Of a stretch of 64,000 bases of DNA, positions 26,551-34,561 are shown one piece after another. The DNA comes from JAJFFW01 sp965263375 (GTDB taxonomy: Bacteria > Pseudomonadota > Alphaproteobacteria > Caulobacterales > Parvularculaceae). The notes beneath the pieces are model-generated. The model was given only the letters and a program-made list of their open reading frames with translations. It searched no databases and was not told the DNA's origin. The stretch covers positions 806,001 to 870,000 of the forward strand of contig OZ253669.1 of NCBI GenBank assembly GCA_965263375.1. The letters are read 5' to 3'. Every line of letters begins with the position of its first letter. The first letter of the stretch is position 1. Both the position numbers and the translations under genes were made by a program.

Positions 26551-28095
26551 ATGAAAAATGATTTTTTTGGCTCGCCCTTGCTGGGCGACTTGCCGCGCCT
26601 TGCTGCAAAAACGCATGGTGATAACGATGCGCTAATAACCCAAGATCGTACGCTTAGTTTTAATGAGATTGAAGAGCTTTCACATCGCTTGGCCGGAAGC
26701 TTGTCGGCATTAGGTATAGGCGCTGGAGATCGCGTCGTGATCCATTTAGAGAATGGGTGGCGATGGGTGATTTGTTATTACGCTCTTGCAAAAATGGGTT
26801 CCATTATTGTACCTGCAAATATTCTTTTGTCATTGGACGAGCTTGAATATGTCGTCCAAGATTCTGGTGCAAAAGCTTTGATCGTATCTGAAAGTATTAT
26901 GGATGCAGTAAATGCTTCAGATCAATTAACACAGATCCAATTAATTTCTGATAACGAGGCGAATGGTATTTTGCCATCTATTGATGGATTACTCTTAGAT
27001 ACAGATGACCTCAATAATCAAAATTTTAGTGTCGATGCAGATGATATAGCGATGATAGGTTATACTTCTGGTACAACCGGGCGTCCTAAAGGCGCTGTAT
27101 TGACACACAAAGCGCTTACGCTAAATGCTCAATTGACGGCTTGTAATCATGGAAGAACGTATAAAGATTTAGTTTACTCGGCGCTGCCTACCGCTCATAT
27201 TTACGGCATGCTTATTCTAAACTCAGCATTGCTCGCGGGGGCAAGGATCGCAATTTTCCCAAAATTTGATGCTGAAAGCGCCATTGATTTCATTGAAACA
27301 CAACAGGTTACGATAATGGATGGTGTACCAACCATGTATTATTACTTACTTTCTTCTGATAAGATAGATAAAGCGAATTTCGAAAGCTTAAGATTTTGTA
27401 CTGTCGGCGGGCAAGCTATGGCGCTTCCGAAACTACAGGAAGCTAGAGACAAACTAGGCTGTCAGATAGTTGAGGCCTGGGGAATGACTGAAATAGCAGG
27501 CATTGGTATGTCGCATCCTATGCATACGCCAGGGAAAGTAGGTTCGATCGGGGCGCCTTATTCTTTTGTGGAAGCGCGTATTGGTGGTTTAAGCGATGCG
27601 GAAGACGACAATCGTTTGGCGGATGAGGGAGAGCTATTTATTCGCGGGGCGACAGTGATGAAAGAATACTGGCAAAATCCTTCTGCAACAAAAGAAACCC
27701 TCAGCGACGATGGATGGTTCGCAACGGGTGATATTGCGTATAAAGATGAAGATGGATATTATTACATAAAAGATCGTAAAAAAGAAATGATTATTACTGC
27801 CGGATATAATATCTATCCGTCGGAAATTGAACGGGTTATCGCCTCTCACCCAGGTGTTGCCGCAGTCGCGGTTGCTGGGGTTCAAGATGATAAAAAGGGC
27901 GAAATTCCGTACGCTTTTATCGAAGTCAAAAAAGATCACGATTGTACAATTGAAGAAATCGAGAGTTTGTGCAGAAGAGATCTATCAGCTTACAAATGTC
28001 CCAGAGGGTATAAAATAGTTGAAGAATTGCCACGTTCGAGCACGGGAAAAATTCTGCGAAGAAAATTGAGTGAACTAAATTGGTCGTCCCTCTAG
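26551..28095 (+). CDS. AMP-forming acyl-CoA synthetase (class I ANL family)
   Basis: This 514-residue ligase has the P-loop-like A3 motif YTSGTTGRPKGAV near residue 170, the A5 motif EAWGMTEIAG, the A7 motif GWFATGDIAYKDEDGYYYI, the hinge DRKKEMI and the catalytic Lys in SSTGKILRRKL. It activates a carboxylic acid with ATP and joins it to CoA. It lies 24 bases after the amidase gene, with GGGAG before ATG 26551, so an acid released by the amidase is a likely substrate. Subfamily signatures do not let me choose between fatty, aromatic or other acids. Confidence 0.9.
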   Translation: MKNDFFGSPLLGDLPRLAAKTHGDNDALITQDRTLSFNEIEELSHRLAGSLSALGIGAGDRVVIHLENGWRWVICYYALAKMGSIIVPANILLSLDELEYVVQDSGAKALIVSESIMDAVNASDQLTQIQLISDNEANGILPSIDGLLLDTDDLNNQNFSVDADDIAMIGYTSGTTGRPKGAVLTHKALTLNAQLTACNHGRTYKDLVYSALPTAHIYGMLILNSALLAGARIAIFPKFDAESAIDFIETQQVTIMDGVPTMYYYLLSSDKIDKANFESLRFCTVGGQAMALPKLQEARDKLGCQIVEAWGMTEIAGIGMSHPMHTPGKVGSIGAPYSFVEARIGGLSDAEDDNRLADEGELFIRGATVMKEYWQNPSATKETLSDDGWFATGDIAYKDEDGYYYIKDRKKEMIITAGYNIYPSEIERVIASHPGVAAVAVAGVQDDKKGEIPYAFIEVKKDHDCTIEEIESLCRRDLSAYKCPRGYKIVEELPRSSTGKILRRKLSELNWSSL

Positions 28096-28284
28096 AGCGC
28101 AACTTTATCATTATGTTTGTGCAAGTTCTAAATAAATGCATTTAGTGAAAGATAACTCTTATAACTCACCCTAGCTATGTTCACCTTGGTACGGTTTCAA
28201 AGCGTGAAATATCTCTGGTTATGTTGCTTTTGCATACTTGACTGATTATGGCTGATCAAACAATATGACTGTGCTTAACGCGAA

Positions 28285-28500
28285 TGATCGAGAGAGATCA
28301 GTTCTAACTGACGCCGAAGGAGCAACCGCCCCGGAAACTCTCAGGCAAAAGGATCGATCATTTTAATAAGCATCTGGAGAGTGGTGCGTATTTCGCACCC
28401 GCCGAAGGAGCAAACTCCGCTACTATATGAATTTGCTTTTTGCAAATTTGTTCATAGCAGCAAGGGGTGAAACTCTCAGGTTCCTGACAGGTGGGGCTGA
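28285..28500 (+). promoter_or_regulatory. Tandem glycine riboswitch
   Basis: Two glycine aptamers lie in series. Aptamer 1 (28285-28360) has P1 TGATCG/CGATCA and the conserved GCCGAAGGAGCAA and GGAAACTCTCAGGCAAAAGG. Aptamer 2 (about 28373-28500) repeats CTGGAGAG, CCGCCGAAGGAGCAAAC and GTGAAACTCTCAGG, with an enlarged middle hairpin (28426-28458, AATTTGC/GCAAATT). The TTG start of the downstream oxidase lies about 70 bases past the second aptamer, and the riboswitch usually turns on glycine-degrading genes when glycine is plentiful. No classic terminator hairpin is obvious, so control may be at translation. Confidence 0.93.
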
Positions 28501-28568
28501 AGCGTTGCGAGTGGTTCGCGGCGCACTGGTCCAATTACGGGCCGGACAGCCTATGTTAGGAGCGACCA

Positions 28569-29831
28569 TTGGTTCATATTGCTGTTATCGGCGCTGGTAT
28601 TACCGGCGTTACTAGCGCGTATTCATTAATTTCCCGCGGAATAGAGGCGACGGTATTTGACCGTCACCGTTACCCAGCTATGGAGACGTCATTTGCGAAT
28701 GGTGGGCAACTTTCCGCTAGTAATGCGGAGGTGTGGACTAACCCAGCGACGATTCTCAAAGGGTTGAAATGGCTTCTTAAAAAAGATGCGCCATTGCTCA
28801 TCAGTTTAAAACCAAGTTGGAAAAAATACTCTTGGATGGCCGAATTTCTGGCGGCGACACGGCACTACGAGAAAAATACTTCTGATACGGTCAAACTAGC
28901 TTTGTTAGCCAGGGAGCAATTATTTGAAATAGCGCGTAAAGAGGCTATTGAATTTAATCATGAGAAATGTGGCATTTTGCACTTTTACAGAGATAACCAA
29001 AGTTATCTGGCGGCTGATAAAGTCAATCAAATGTTGAACGGGGCAGGACTAGAGCGGCATGCGGTATCACCCTCGCAGATTAATGAATTGGAGCCCGCGC
29101 TTGATGGGAAGTTTGTAGGCGGTTTTTATACCAAAGGTGATTCGACAGGCGATATCCATAAATTTACGCGTGCTCTTGGCGAGGTTTGTAAAAAACGTGG
29201 TGTTGTTTTCCGTCAACAAGCAAACGTAAGACAGATACAAGCGAAATCTGACGCTATAGAAATTTCTTATACATCAAGCGATGATGGCGGCGATGTTAGC
29301 ACGCAACGCTTTGATGGCGTCTTAATTTGTGCTGGGGTTGAAAGTCCGCGTTTTGCTTCGCAATTGGGAGATAGATTTAATCTGTACCCAGTTAAAGGGT
29401 ATTCTATTACTGTTCATGTTGCAGACGATGCACCCCGCGATCATGCGCCCTGGATAAGTTTGTTGGATGAGGATGCCAAAATCGTTACCAGTAGGCTAGG
29501 CGCTGGGCGATACCGTGTGGCCGGAACAGCGGAAATAAATGGGTATAATCGCGATATACGTTCTGATCGAATTGAGCCGCTTGTTAAATGGGTGGAGCAA
29601 TGTCATCCGAAGCTTGATACATCACAATACACGCCCTGGGCAGGGTTACGGCCCATGATGCCGGATATGATGCCTTGGGTTAAAAAAGGCAAACGTAGTC
29701 GCGTTTACTATAATACGGGCCATGGCCATCTTGGATGGACGCTATCGGCGGCAACGGCGGAGATTGTAGCTAATATTGTAGAGCAAGATTTTTCGGGATT
29801 GTTTGATCCCGTTTCCAGCCATGTCGCCTAA
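28569..29831 (+). CDS. FAD-dependent D-amino-acid dehydrogenase / glycine-oxidase-like protein
   Basis: This 420-residue FAD oxidoreductase has the dinucleotide-binding motif VIGAGITGVTSAYSL (6-20), followed by the DadA-like TSFANGGQLSASNAEVWTNP, and a C-terminal WAGLRPMMPDMMPWV plus NTGHGHLGWTLS. DadA-like enzymes oxidise D-amino acids to 2-oxo acids; some members act on glycine or sarcosine. The start is TTG 28569, supported by AGGAG six bases upstream. A tandem glycine riboswitch directly precedes it, so glycine or a product related to glycine is likely the signal and perhaps the substrate. The betaine genes at 8 kb also draw on glycine. Confidence 0.9.
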   Translation: MVHIAVIGAGITGVTSAYSLISRGIEATVFDRHRYPAMETSFANGGQLSASNAEVWTNPATILKGLKWLLKKDAPLLISLKPSWKKYSWMAEFLAATRHYEKNTSDTVKLALLAREQLFEIARKEAIEFNHEKCGILHFYRDNQSYLAADKVNQMLNGAGLERHAVSPSQINELEPALDGKFVGGFYTKGDSTGDIHKFTRALGEVCKKRGVVFRQQANVRQIQAKSDAIEISYTSSDDGGDVSTQRFDGVLICAGVESPRFASQLGDRFNLYPVKGYSITVHVADDAPRDHAPWISLLDEDAKIVTSRLGAGRYRVAGTAEINGYNRDIRSDRIEPLVKWVEQCHPKLDTSQYTPWAGLRPMMPDMMPWVKKGKRSRVYYNTGHGHLGWTLSAATAEIVANIVEQDFSGLFDPVSSHVA

Positions 29832-29874
29832 TTGGGCGATCTATCACCAAAAAATCTGTTAAGGGAATATATTA

Positions 29875-30303
29875 ATGCTGACATTAGAAAAAGCGGATCA
29901 AATCCTAGAGCAAACCTTGCTGGAAGGGGAGCGTCAGGGGCTTAACCCATTGTGTGCTGTCGTTTTAGATGCGGGAGGGCACGTTTTATCGTTAAAACGT
30001 CATGAGGCGGCATCCATTAACCGCCCGGAAATCGCGATTGGTAAAGCATCAGGGTGCTTAGGGTTGGGGCTCGGGGGGCGTGCGGTTGCAAAGATTGCTT
30101 CAGAGCGGCCATCGTTTGCTGCAAGCCTTTCTGATATATTCCCAAAGGGCTGTGTGCCAGCACCCGGAGGCGTATTAATACGTGATAAGGATGGCGCCGT
30201 TCTTGGCGCCGTGGGAGTTACGGGAGATTTATCGGAAAAAGATGAAGAGTGTGCAGTGTACGGTATTAAAACACTAAACTTAAATGCGGACACTGGCCAT
30301 TAA
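29875..30303 (+). CDS. GlcG/HbpS-family protein
   Basis: This 142-residue protein belongs to the GlcG/HbpS (DUF336) family. Signs are AVVLDAGGHVLSLKRHEAAS, the helix EIAIGKASGCLGLGLGGRAV and the C-terminal PAPGGVLIRDKDGAVLGAVG followed by VTGDLSEKDEECAVYGI. Family members include the heme-binding sensor accessory protein HbpS and GlcG of the glycolate operon, whose function is still unclear. AAGGGA precedes ATG 29875, 43 bases after the oxidase, so both are under the glycine riboswitch. No signal peptide is visible. Confidence 0.87.
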   Translation: MLTLEKADQILEQTLLEGERQGLNPLCAVVLDAGGHVLSLKRHEAASINRPEIAIGKASGCLGLGLGGRAVAKIASERPSFAASLSDIFPKGCVPAPGGVLIRDKDGAVLGAVGVTGDLSEKDEECAVYGIKTLNLNADTGH

Positions 30304-30481
30304 ACCACGATTAATTGGCTTGGCCGTATAGCTCATTGCTATCAGTTATTTGAGTAACGTCTATTTATTTGCGTGGACACAGTTGATCAGGGGCAGTCAA
30401 ACGCACATATCTCTGGGTTATGTTTAACGGATATAACATGCTAATGACTGAACATTTTGTTTGGAGCACGTGTTTTAGTAC

Positions 30482-31981
30482 TTATCTGGAAGGCGGCGTC
30501 CATCCAGGCTGAGCAGCGAGTGCAAAAAGCGCTTCGATACTAACAGCTTCTTCGATGCCGACTGCAAGCGCATTGAGCGCGCGCTCAATGCTCTCACCAT
30601 AATTTACGTTTTCGCCGATGCGGGCACCAGCCCGGCCTAACCAAGCCCGACGGAAGGCGTCGTTCGTGAAAGCGCCATGAAGATAGGTTCCTTCGACTTT
30701 ACCATTGGCGCTACAGGCGCCGTCAGGCAAATCATCAATGTATGCAAAAGGACGATCTGTGTCAGGACCGTTTGTTCGGCCTATATGAATTTCATATCCA
30801 TTGATAAGCACTCCGGTATGTGCGCAAGCGCCCATCGATGGTGTGACGCGTTTGTTTGGCGTCATGACAGTATCGATTTCTAAAAGCCCCAGGCCGTTCA
30901 CCTTGCCGGGTAGGCCATCGGCGCCATGGGGGTCGACGATTGTCCGTCCAAGCATTTGATAACCGCCACAGATGCCAAGTACGCGTCCCCCCGCTCGTGC
31001 GTGGGCGATAATGTCATGATCCCATCCTTGAGTACGCAGGAAAGCCAGATCGCCAAGCGTCGACTTCGTGCCGAAGATGATAATGATATCGGATTGTCTT
31101 GGAATAGTTTGCCCAGGCGGGACCCATTGAAAATCAATGCCGGGCTCTAGCTTTAGTGGATCAGCGTCATCAAAATTGGCGATACGGCTTAGCATCGGAG
31201 CTGCGATCCGCAATTTTTCATTTGGCGCTTTCTCGTTTGCCAGGAGGGGTTGAGAGAGCGCGACGGCATCCTCAGCCGGCAAATATGATGGGGCTTTAAG
31301 CCAAGGGATCACGCCGAAACAGGGCCAGCCGGTTTTTCTCTCAATTTCTGTGACGCCATCGTCAAACAGGCTTTGGTCGCCGCGGAACTTGTTTATTAAA
31401 AAACCGCCGATCATGGCGGCGTCAGCTGGGTCAATAACAGCCTTTGTGCCAACAAGGCTGGCGATAACGCCACCTTTATCTATATCGCCAATTAGACATA
31501 CGGGAACGCCAGCGGTCCTCGCAAATCCCATATTGGCGATATCACGCCTACGCAGATTAATTTCAGCAGGGCTTCCTGCGCCTTCTACGAGCACCAAGTC
31601 ATATTGGGCAGTGAGGCGGTCAAAGCTTTCTATCACCACGCTCATAAGGTGGTCGCGATGGGCCATATAGTCGGCGGCTTCCATAGTGTTTGCGACTTTG
31701 CCGTGCACAACTACTTGCGCGGTTCTATCCGTTTGCGGTTTTAATAGAACTGGATTCATATCCGTGTGCGGTTCAAGTCCTGCTGCGAGGGCTTGTAAGG
31801 CTTGCGCGCGGCCTATCTCGCCGCCGTTTGGACAGGCTGCTGCATTATTTGACATATTTTGTGGCTTAAAAGGCGCCACTCTAACGCCGCGCCGCTTAGC
31901 GATCCGACAAAGTCCGGCGGTGATGACGGACTTACCTACGTCTGATCCTGTGCCTTGCAGCATCAGCGCCTTTGCCGTCAT
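30482..31981 (-). CDS. cobQ: Cobyric acid synthase
   Basis: This 499-residue amidotransferase adds amide groups b, d, e and g to adenosyl-cobyrinic acid a,c-diamide. The N-terminal synthetase domain has MLQGTGSDVGKSVITAGLCR and NMSNNAAACPNGGEIGRAQA, and the C-terminal type I glutaminase domain has its Cys in LGICGGYQMLGRT and a His in GTYLHGAFTND. Its ATG overlaps the stop of the ABC ATPase gene by four bases (ATGA). It ends the btuB-btuF-btuC-btuD-cobQ operon beneath a cobalamin riboswitch. It is unusual to see one late cobalamin-synthesis gene joined to a transport operon; the other cob genes are not in the window. Confidence 0.95.
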   Translation of the reverse strand: MTAKALMLQGTGSDVGKSVITAGLCRIAKRRGVRVAPFKPQNMSNNAAACPNGGEIGRAQALQALAAGLEPHTDMNPVLLKPQTDRTAQVVVHGKVANTMEAADYMAHRDHLMSVVIESFDRLTAQYDLVLVEGAGSPAEINLRRRDIANMGFARTAGVPVCLIGDIDKGGVIASLVGTKAVIDPADAAMIGGFLINKFRGDQSLFDDGVTEIERKTGWPCFGVIPWLKAPSYLPAEDAVALSQPLLANEKAPNEKLRIAAPMLSRIANFDDADPLKLEPGIDFQWVPPGQTIPRQSDIIIIFGTKSTLGDLAFLRTQGWDHDIIAHARAGGRVLGICGGYQMLGRTIVDPHGADGLPGKVNGLGLLEIDTVMTPNKRVTPSMGACAHTGVLINGYEIHIGRTNGPDTDRPFAYIDDLPDGACSANGKVEGTYLHGAFTNDAFRRAWLGRAGARIGENVNYGESIERALNALAVGIEEAVSIEALFALAAQPGWTPPSR

Positions 31982-32739
31982 AAGGCGCCTTCCATCGTAA
32001 TGTGTAAATCATCGACCCTCGCATTGACGCCATAAACAGAGTGTAATTGCTCAGCAGTCAATGTATCTTGCGGCGGTCCGTCAGCAATAAGGCGGCCATC
32101 TTTCATCCATAAAAGCCGAGATGCGTATTTTGCGGCGAACTGGATGTCATGAAGCACCACTAAGGCGCTGGCGCCTTTTTCAACATAGGCTTTGATAAGA
32201 TCCATAATCCGAAATTGGTGGCGCGGATCTAACGCAGCAATCGGTTCATCGGCAACCCAGATAGGCGCTTCAGCAGCGAAGGCGCGCGCGCAATGTACAC
32301 GAGCCAATTCGCCTCCGGAAAGCGTGTCCGTGCGCCGTTCAGCAAGGTGCGCGATATCACAAGCGTTCATAGCGCGATCGACCGCCGCCAAATCTTCATC
32401 TCTAAGCCGGCCAAGCGAGACCCCATGGCTGAACCGCCCTAGTGCAACAACATCTCGAACCTGGTTTGGCCAAGCAAGCGGCCGTGATTGCGGCAGATAA
32501 GATATTTTCCGGGCACGGCTCATTGTATCAAGTTCAAAGACGTGTTGATCGCCTAAGGCAACGTCCCCCGTCACAGAGCGCTGCAGCCCTAATATTGCGC
32601 GGATCAAGCTAGATTTCCCAGCGCCATTCGGCCCAAGCATCACGACTAATTCACCCGGAGCGACGCAAAAGCTTACATTGTCCACCAATTTATTATCATC
32701 GACTAGAACAGTGATATTAGAAACCACGAGATCAACCAT
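31978..32739 (-). CDS. btuD: Cobalamin-type ABC transporter ATPase
   Basis: This ABC ATPase has about 253 residues from ATG 32739 (MVDLVVSN); the open frame extends 23 residues upstream into the permease gene but that start lacks support. Walker A is GPNGAGKSS, the signature is LSGGELARVHCARAF, Walker B is IWVADEPIAALD and the switch His is in VLHDIQFAAKYA. It powers vitamin B12 import with the permease encoded upstream, whose gene it overlaps by 8 bases; the FecE/BtuD/HemV group is indicated by sequence, and B12 by the operon. Confidence 0.92.
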   Translation of the reverse strand: MVDLVVSNITVLVDDNKLVDNVSFCVAPGELVVMLGPNGAGKSSLIRAILGLQRSVTGDVALGDQHVFELDTMSRARKISYLPQSRPLAWPNQVRDVVALGRFSHGVSLGRLRDEDLAAVDRAMNACDIAHLAERRTDTLSGGELARVHCARAFAAEAPIWVADEPIAALDPRHQFRIMDLIKAYVEKGASALVVLHDIQFAAKYASRLLWMKDGRLIADGPPQDTLTAEQLHSVYGVNARVDDLHITMEGAL

Positions 32740-33724
32740 TGGGCGCGCGCCTTTGCATTGCAATCCAAACAAAGGCGGGTGCGCCAATAATGGCTGCGAT
32801 AACGCCAAGCTTCATCTCGTTATTCGTGGGTAAAATACGCACAAAAATATCAGCGATAACAAGTATTAAGCCGCCCAATAAGGCGGAAGGTATGAGGGAG
32901 CGTCCTGGGTCATGGTTCACAAATGGCCGGACAAAATGCGGCGCAACAATGCCCACAAATCCAATAGCGCCAGCGAGCGCAACAGATGCCCCGGTTGCAA
33001 GCCCAGCCCCCAAAACTGTGAGAATCCGTTGGCGGTGCAAATCTAGACCGACGCCTGAGGCGGCTTCTTCGCCAAGGGTCAGCGCGGAAAGACCGCGCGC
33101 ATTTGCTAATAATATTGCCGCGCCAGCACCCAGAAAAGGGAGCGAAAGAAAAATTTCATTAAAACTACGATTGGCGACAGATCCAAGCGTCCAATTGATC
33201 ATATCGGATAAGGAAAATGGGTTTGGCGCAAGATTTAATAATAGGCTCATCGCCGCACCAGAAAAACTAGACAGGCCAACCCCAATTAATATTAGGGTTA
33301 CGACAGATTGTGTGCAGATTGCTGCAAACGCGAGTAGGGACGTCGCGGCCAAGGCGCCCATGATGGCTGAGACTGGCAAAACCCATGACGTTAGAGTGGT
33401 AAGGCCATAATAGATCGTGAAGGTCGCGGTGAGCGAGGCTGAGGCGGAAACGCCAAGAACCCCTGGTTCCGCCAGCGGGTTGCGCAATAGCCCCTGTAAA
33501 GCGGCGCCGCTTAGGCCGAGAGCGGCGCCAACTAAAAAAGCCGCTAACGCACGGGGGAGCCTAATCGCCCAAATGACCATTTGGTCGCTTGGGTCGCCAA
33601 AGCCGAAAAACGCCATTATTGTTTGATTTATGGAGAGCGGTGTTGATCCTAAAAGGCAAGCAACAAAAACAGCAATGATGCTAGCGATCGTCAGGCCGGG
33701 AACAAACAGGCTTTGACTATTCAT
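32732..33724 (-). CDS. btuC: Cobalamin-type ABC transporter permease
   Basis: This FecCD-family inner-membrane permease has about 330 residues and roughly ten helices, with the family motifs RLPRALAAFLVGAALGLSGA, LQGLLRNPLAEPGVLGVSA and GAIGFVGIVAPHFVRP. The start is ATG 33724 (MNSQSLFV), which overlaps the stop of the binding-protein gene by four bases. The frame reaches back to 33790 but that part lies within the binding-protein gene. With the ATPase and lipoprotein around it, it should import cobalamin or a corrinoid precursor. Confidence 0.92.
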   Translation of the reverse strand: MNSQSLFVPGLTIASIIAVFVACLLGSTPLSINQTIMAFFGFGDPSDQMVIWAIRLPRALAAFLVGAALGLSGAALQGLLRNPLAEPGVLGVSASASLTATFTIYYGLTTLTSWVLPVSAIMGALAATSLLAFAAICTQSVVTLILIGVGLSSFSGAAMSLLLNLAPNPFSLSDMINWTLGSVANRSFNEIFLSLPFLGAGAAILLANARGLSALTLGEEAASGVGLDLHRQRILTVLGAGLATGASVALAGAIGFVGIVAPHFVRPFVNHDPGRSLIPSALLGGLILVIADIFVRILPTNNEMKLGVIAAIIGAPAFVWIAMQRRAPNG

Positions 33725-34560
33725 TTTGCTGCTCCTTCTGCCAAAGTTTCGATGGCGTCCAGAATGAACCAACCGCCGCAAGCAATCCATGCGTCTTTAA
33801 GGCCGATGACAGTACGCTCGTCTAATTGCCGGCGAGCGACAGGGTGGTTAGACGGGCTCCACGCATTAGGTTGGTTCCTGCGCGTATCAAAAAACGCCGC
33901 TGCAATGAGATCGGGTTGTTCGTATACGAGGCGCTCAAGGGGGAGGGAGCGCCAACCGGGTTGTTTTTGGAAGTTTGTAAGACCTGCTGCGGTCATCATT
34001 TCATGGACAAGCGAGCCAGGGCCCGTCGTCACGCCCCCGGGCGTCATATAGAGTGTATTAGCACCACTATTGCGCGGGGTCACGGCTGCAAGCCTTTCAC
34101 GATACTGCTCTATCAGCTTTTTTCCACGATCTACTTGCCCCAATCCTTTCGCCATATGCTCAATGATATTGGGGATCGATCCGATCGCTTCATTATCGAT
34201 GGTCGAGGCCCATCCTACTTGTAGGACGGGAATACCTGCGCGCTCATAGAACGCCGCTGCGTTCGTCCCGCCGCCATAGGATCGAACCACTAGGTCAGGT
34301 TTTAAGATAAGCACATTTTCAGCAAGGGGGCGCACCGTCGGCGCCCCCTCAGCATCTTTTCGCATATAAGAAAATTCCTTGCCTGCATCGGGCGAAAGAG
34401 CAAGGATTTGATCGCGATCTGCAAGTTTCAGCACATATTGATCGGCGCAATAGTCTAGGCTAACGATCCTCATGGGACGGTCTGTGGGGTGCAACGACGT
34501 AACTTCACCGCCGCATCCTAATACGAATATGAGACCGACAAGAATCGTTAGCCTACCCAT
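33721..34560 (-). CDS. btuF: Cobalamin-type ABC transporter substrate-binding lipoprotein
   Basis: This 279-residue class III periplasmic binding protein has a short signal sequence with a lipobox (VLGCGG, Cys at about 16). It contains MRIVSLDYCADQYVLKLAD near the N-terminus and the central PDLVVRSYGGGTNAAAF. It begins one base after the btuB stop and overlaps the permease gene, so all are translated from one message. It should capture B12 in the periplasm for the permease. The sequence alone gives only the FepB/BtuF group; the riboswitch and btuB make cobalamin the most likely ligand. Confidence 0.88.
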   Translation of the reverse strand: MGRLTILVGLIFVLGCGGEVTSLHPTDRPMRIVSLDYCADQYVLKLADRDQILALSPDAGKEFSYMRKDAEGAPTVRPLAENVLILKPDLVVRSYGGGTNAAAFYERAGIPVLQVGWASTIDNEAIGSIPNIIEHMAKGLGQVDRGKKLIEQYRERLAAVTPRNSGANTLYMTPGGVTTGPGSLVHEMMTAAGLTNFQKQPGWRSLPLERLVYEQPDLIAAAFFDTRRNQPNAWSPSNHPVARRQLDERTVIGLKDAWIACGGWFILDAIETLAEGAAK

Positions 34561-34561
34561 A

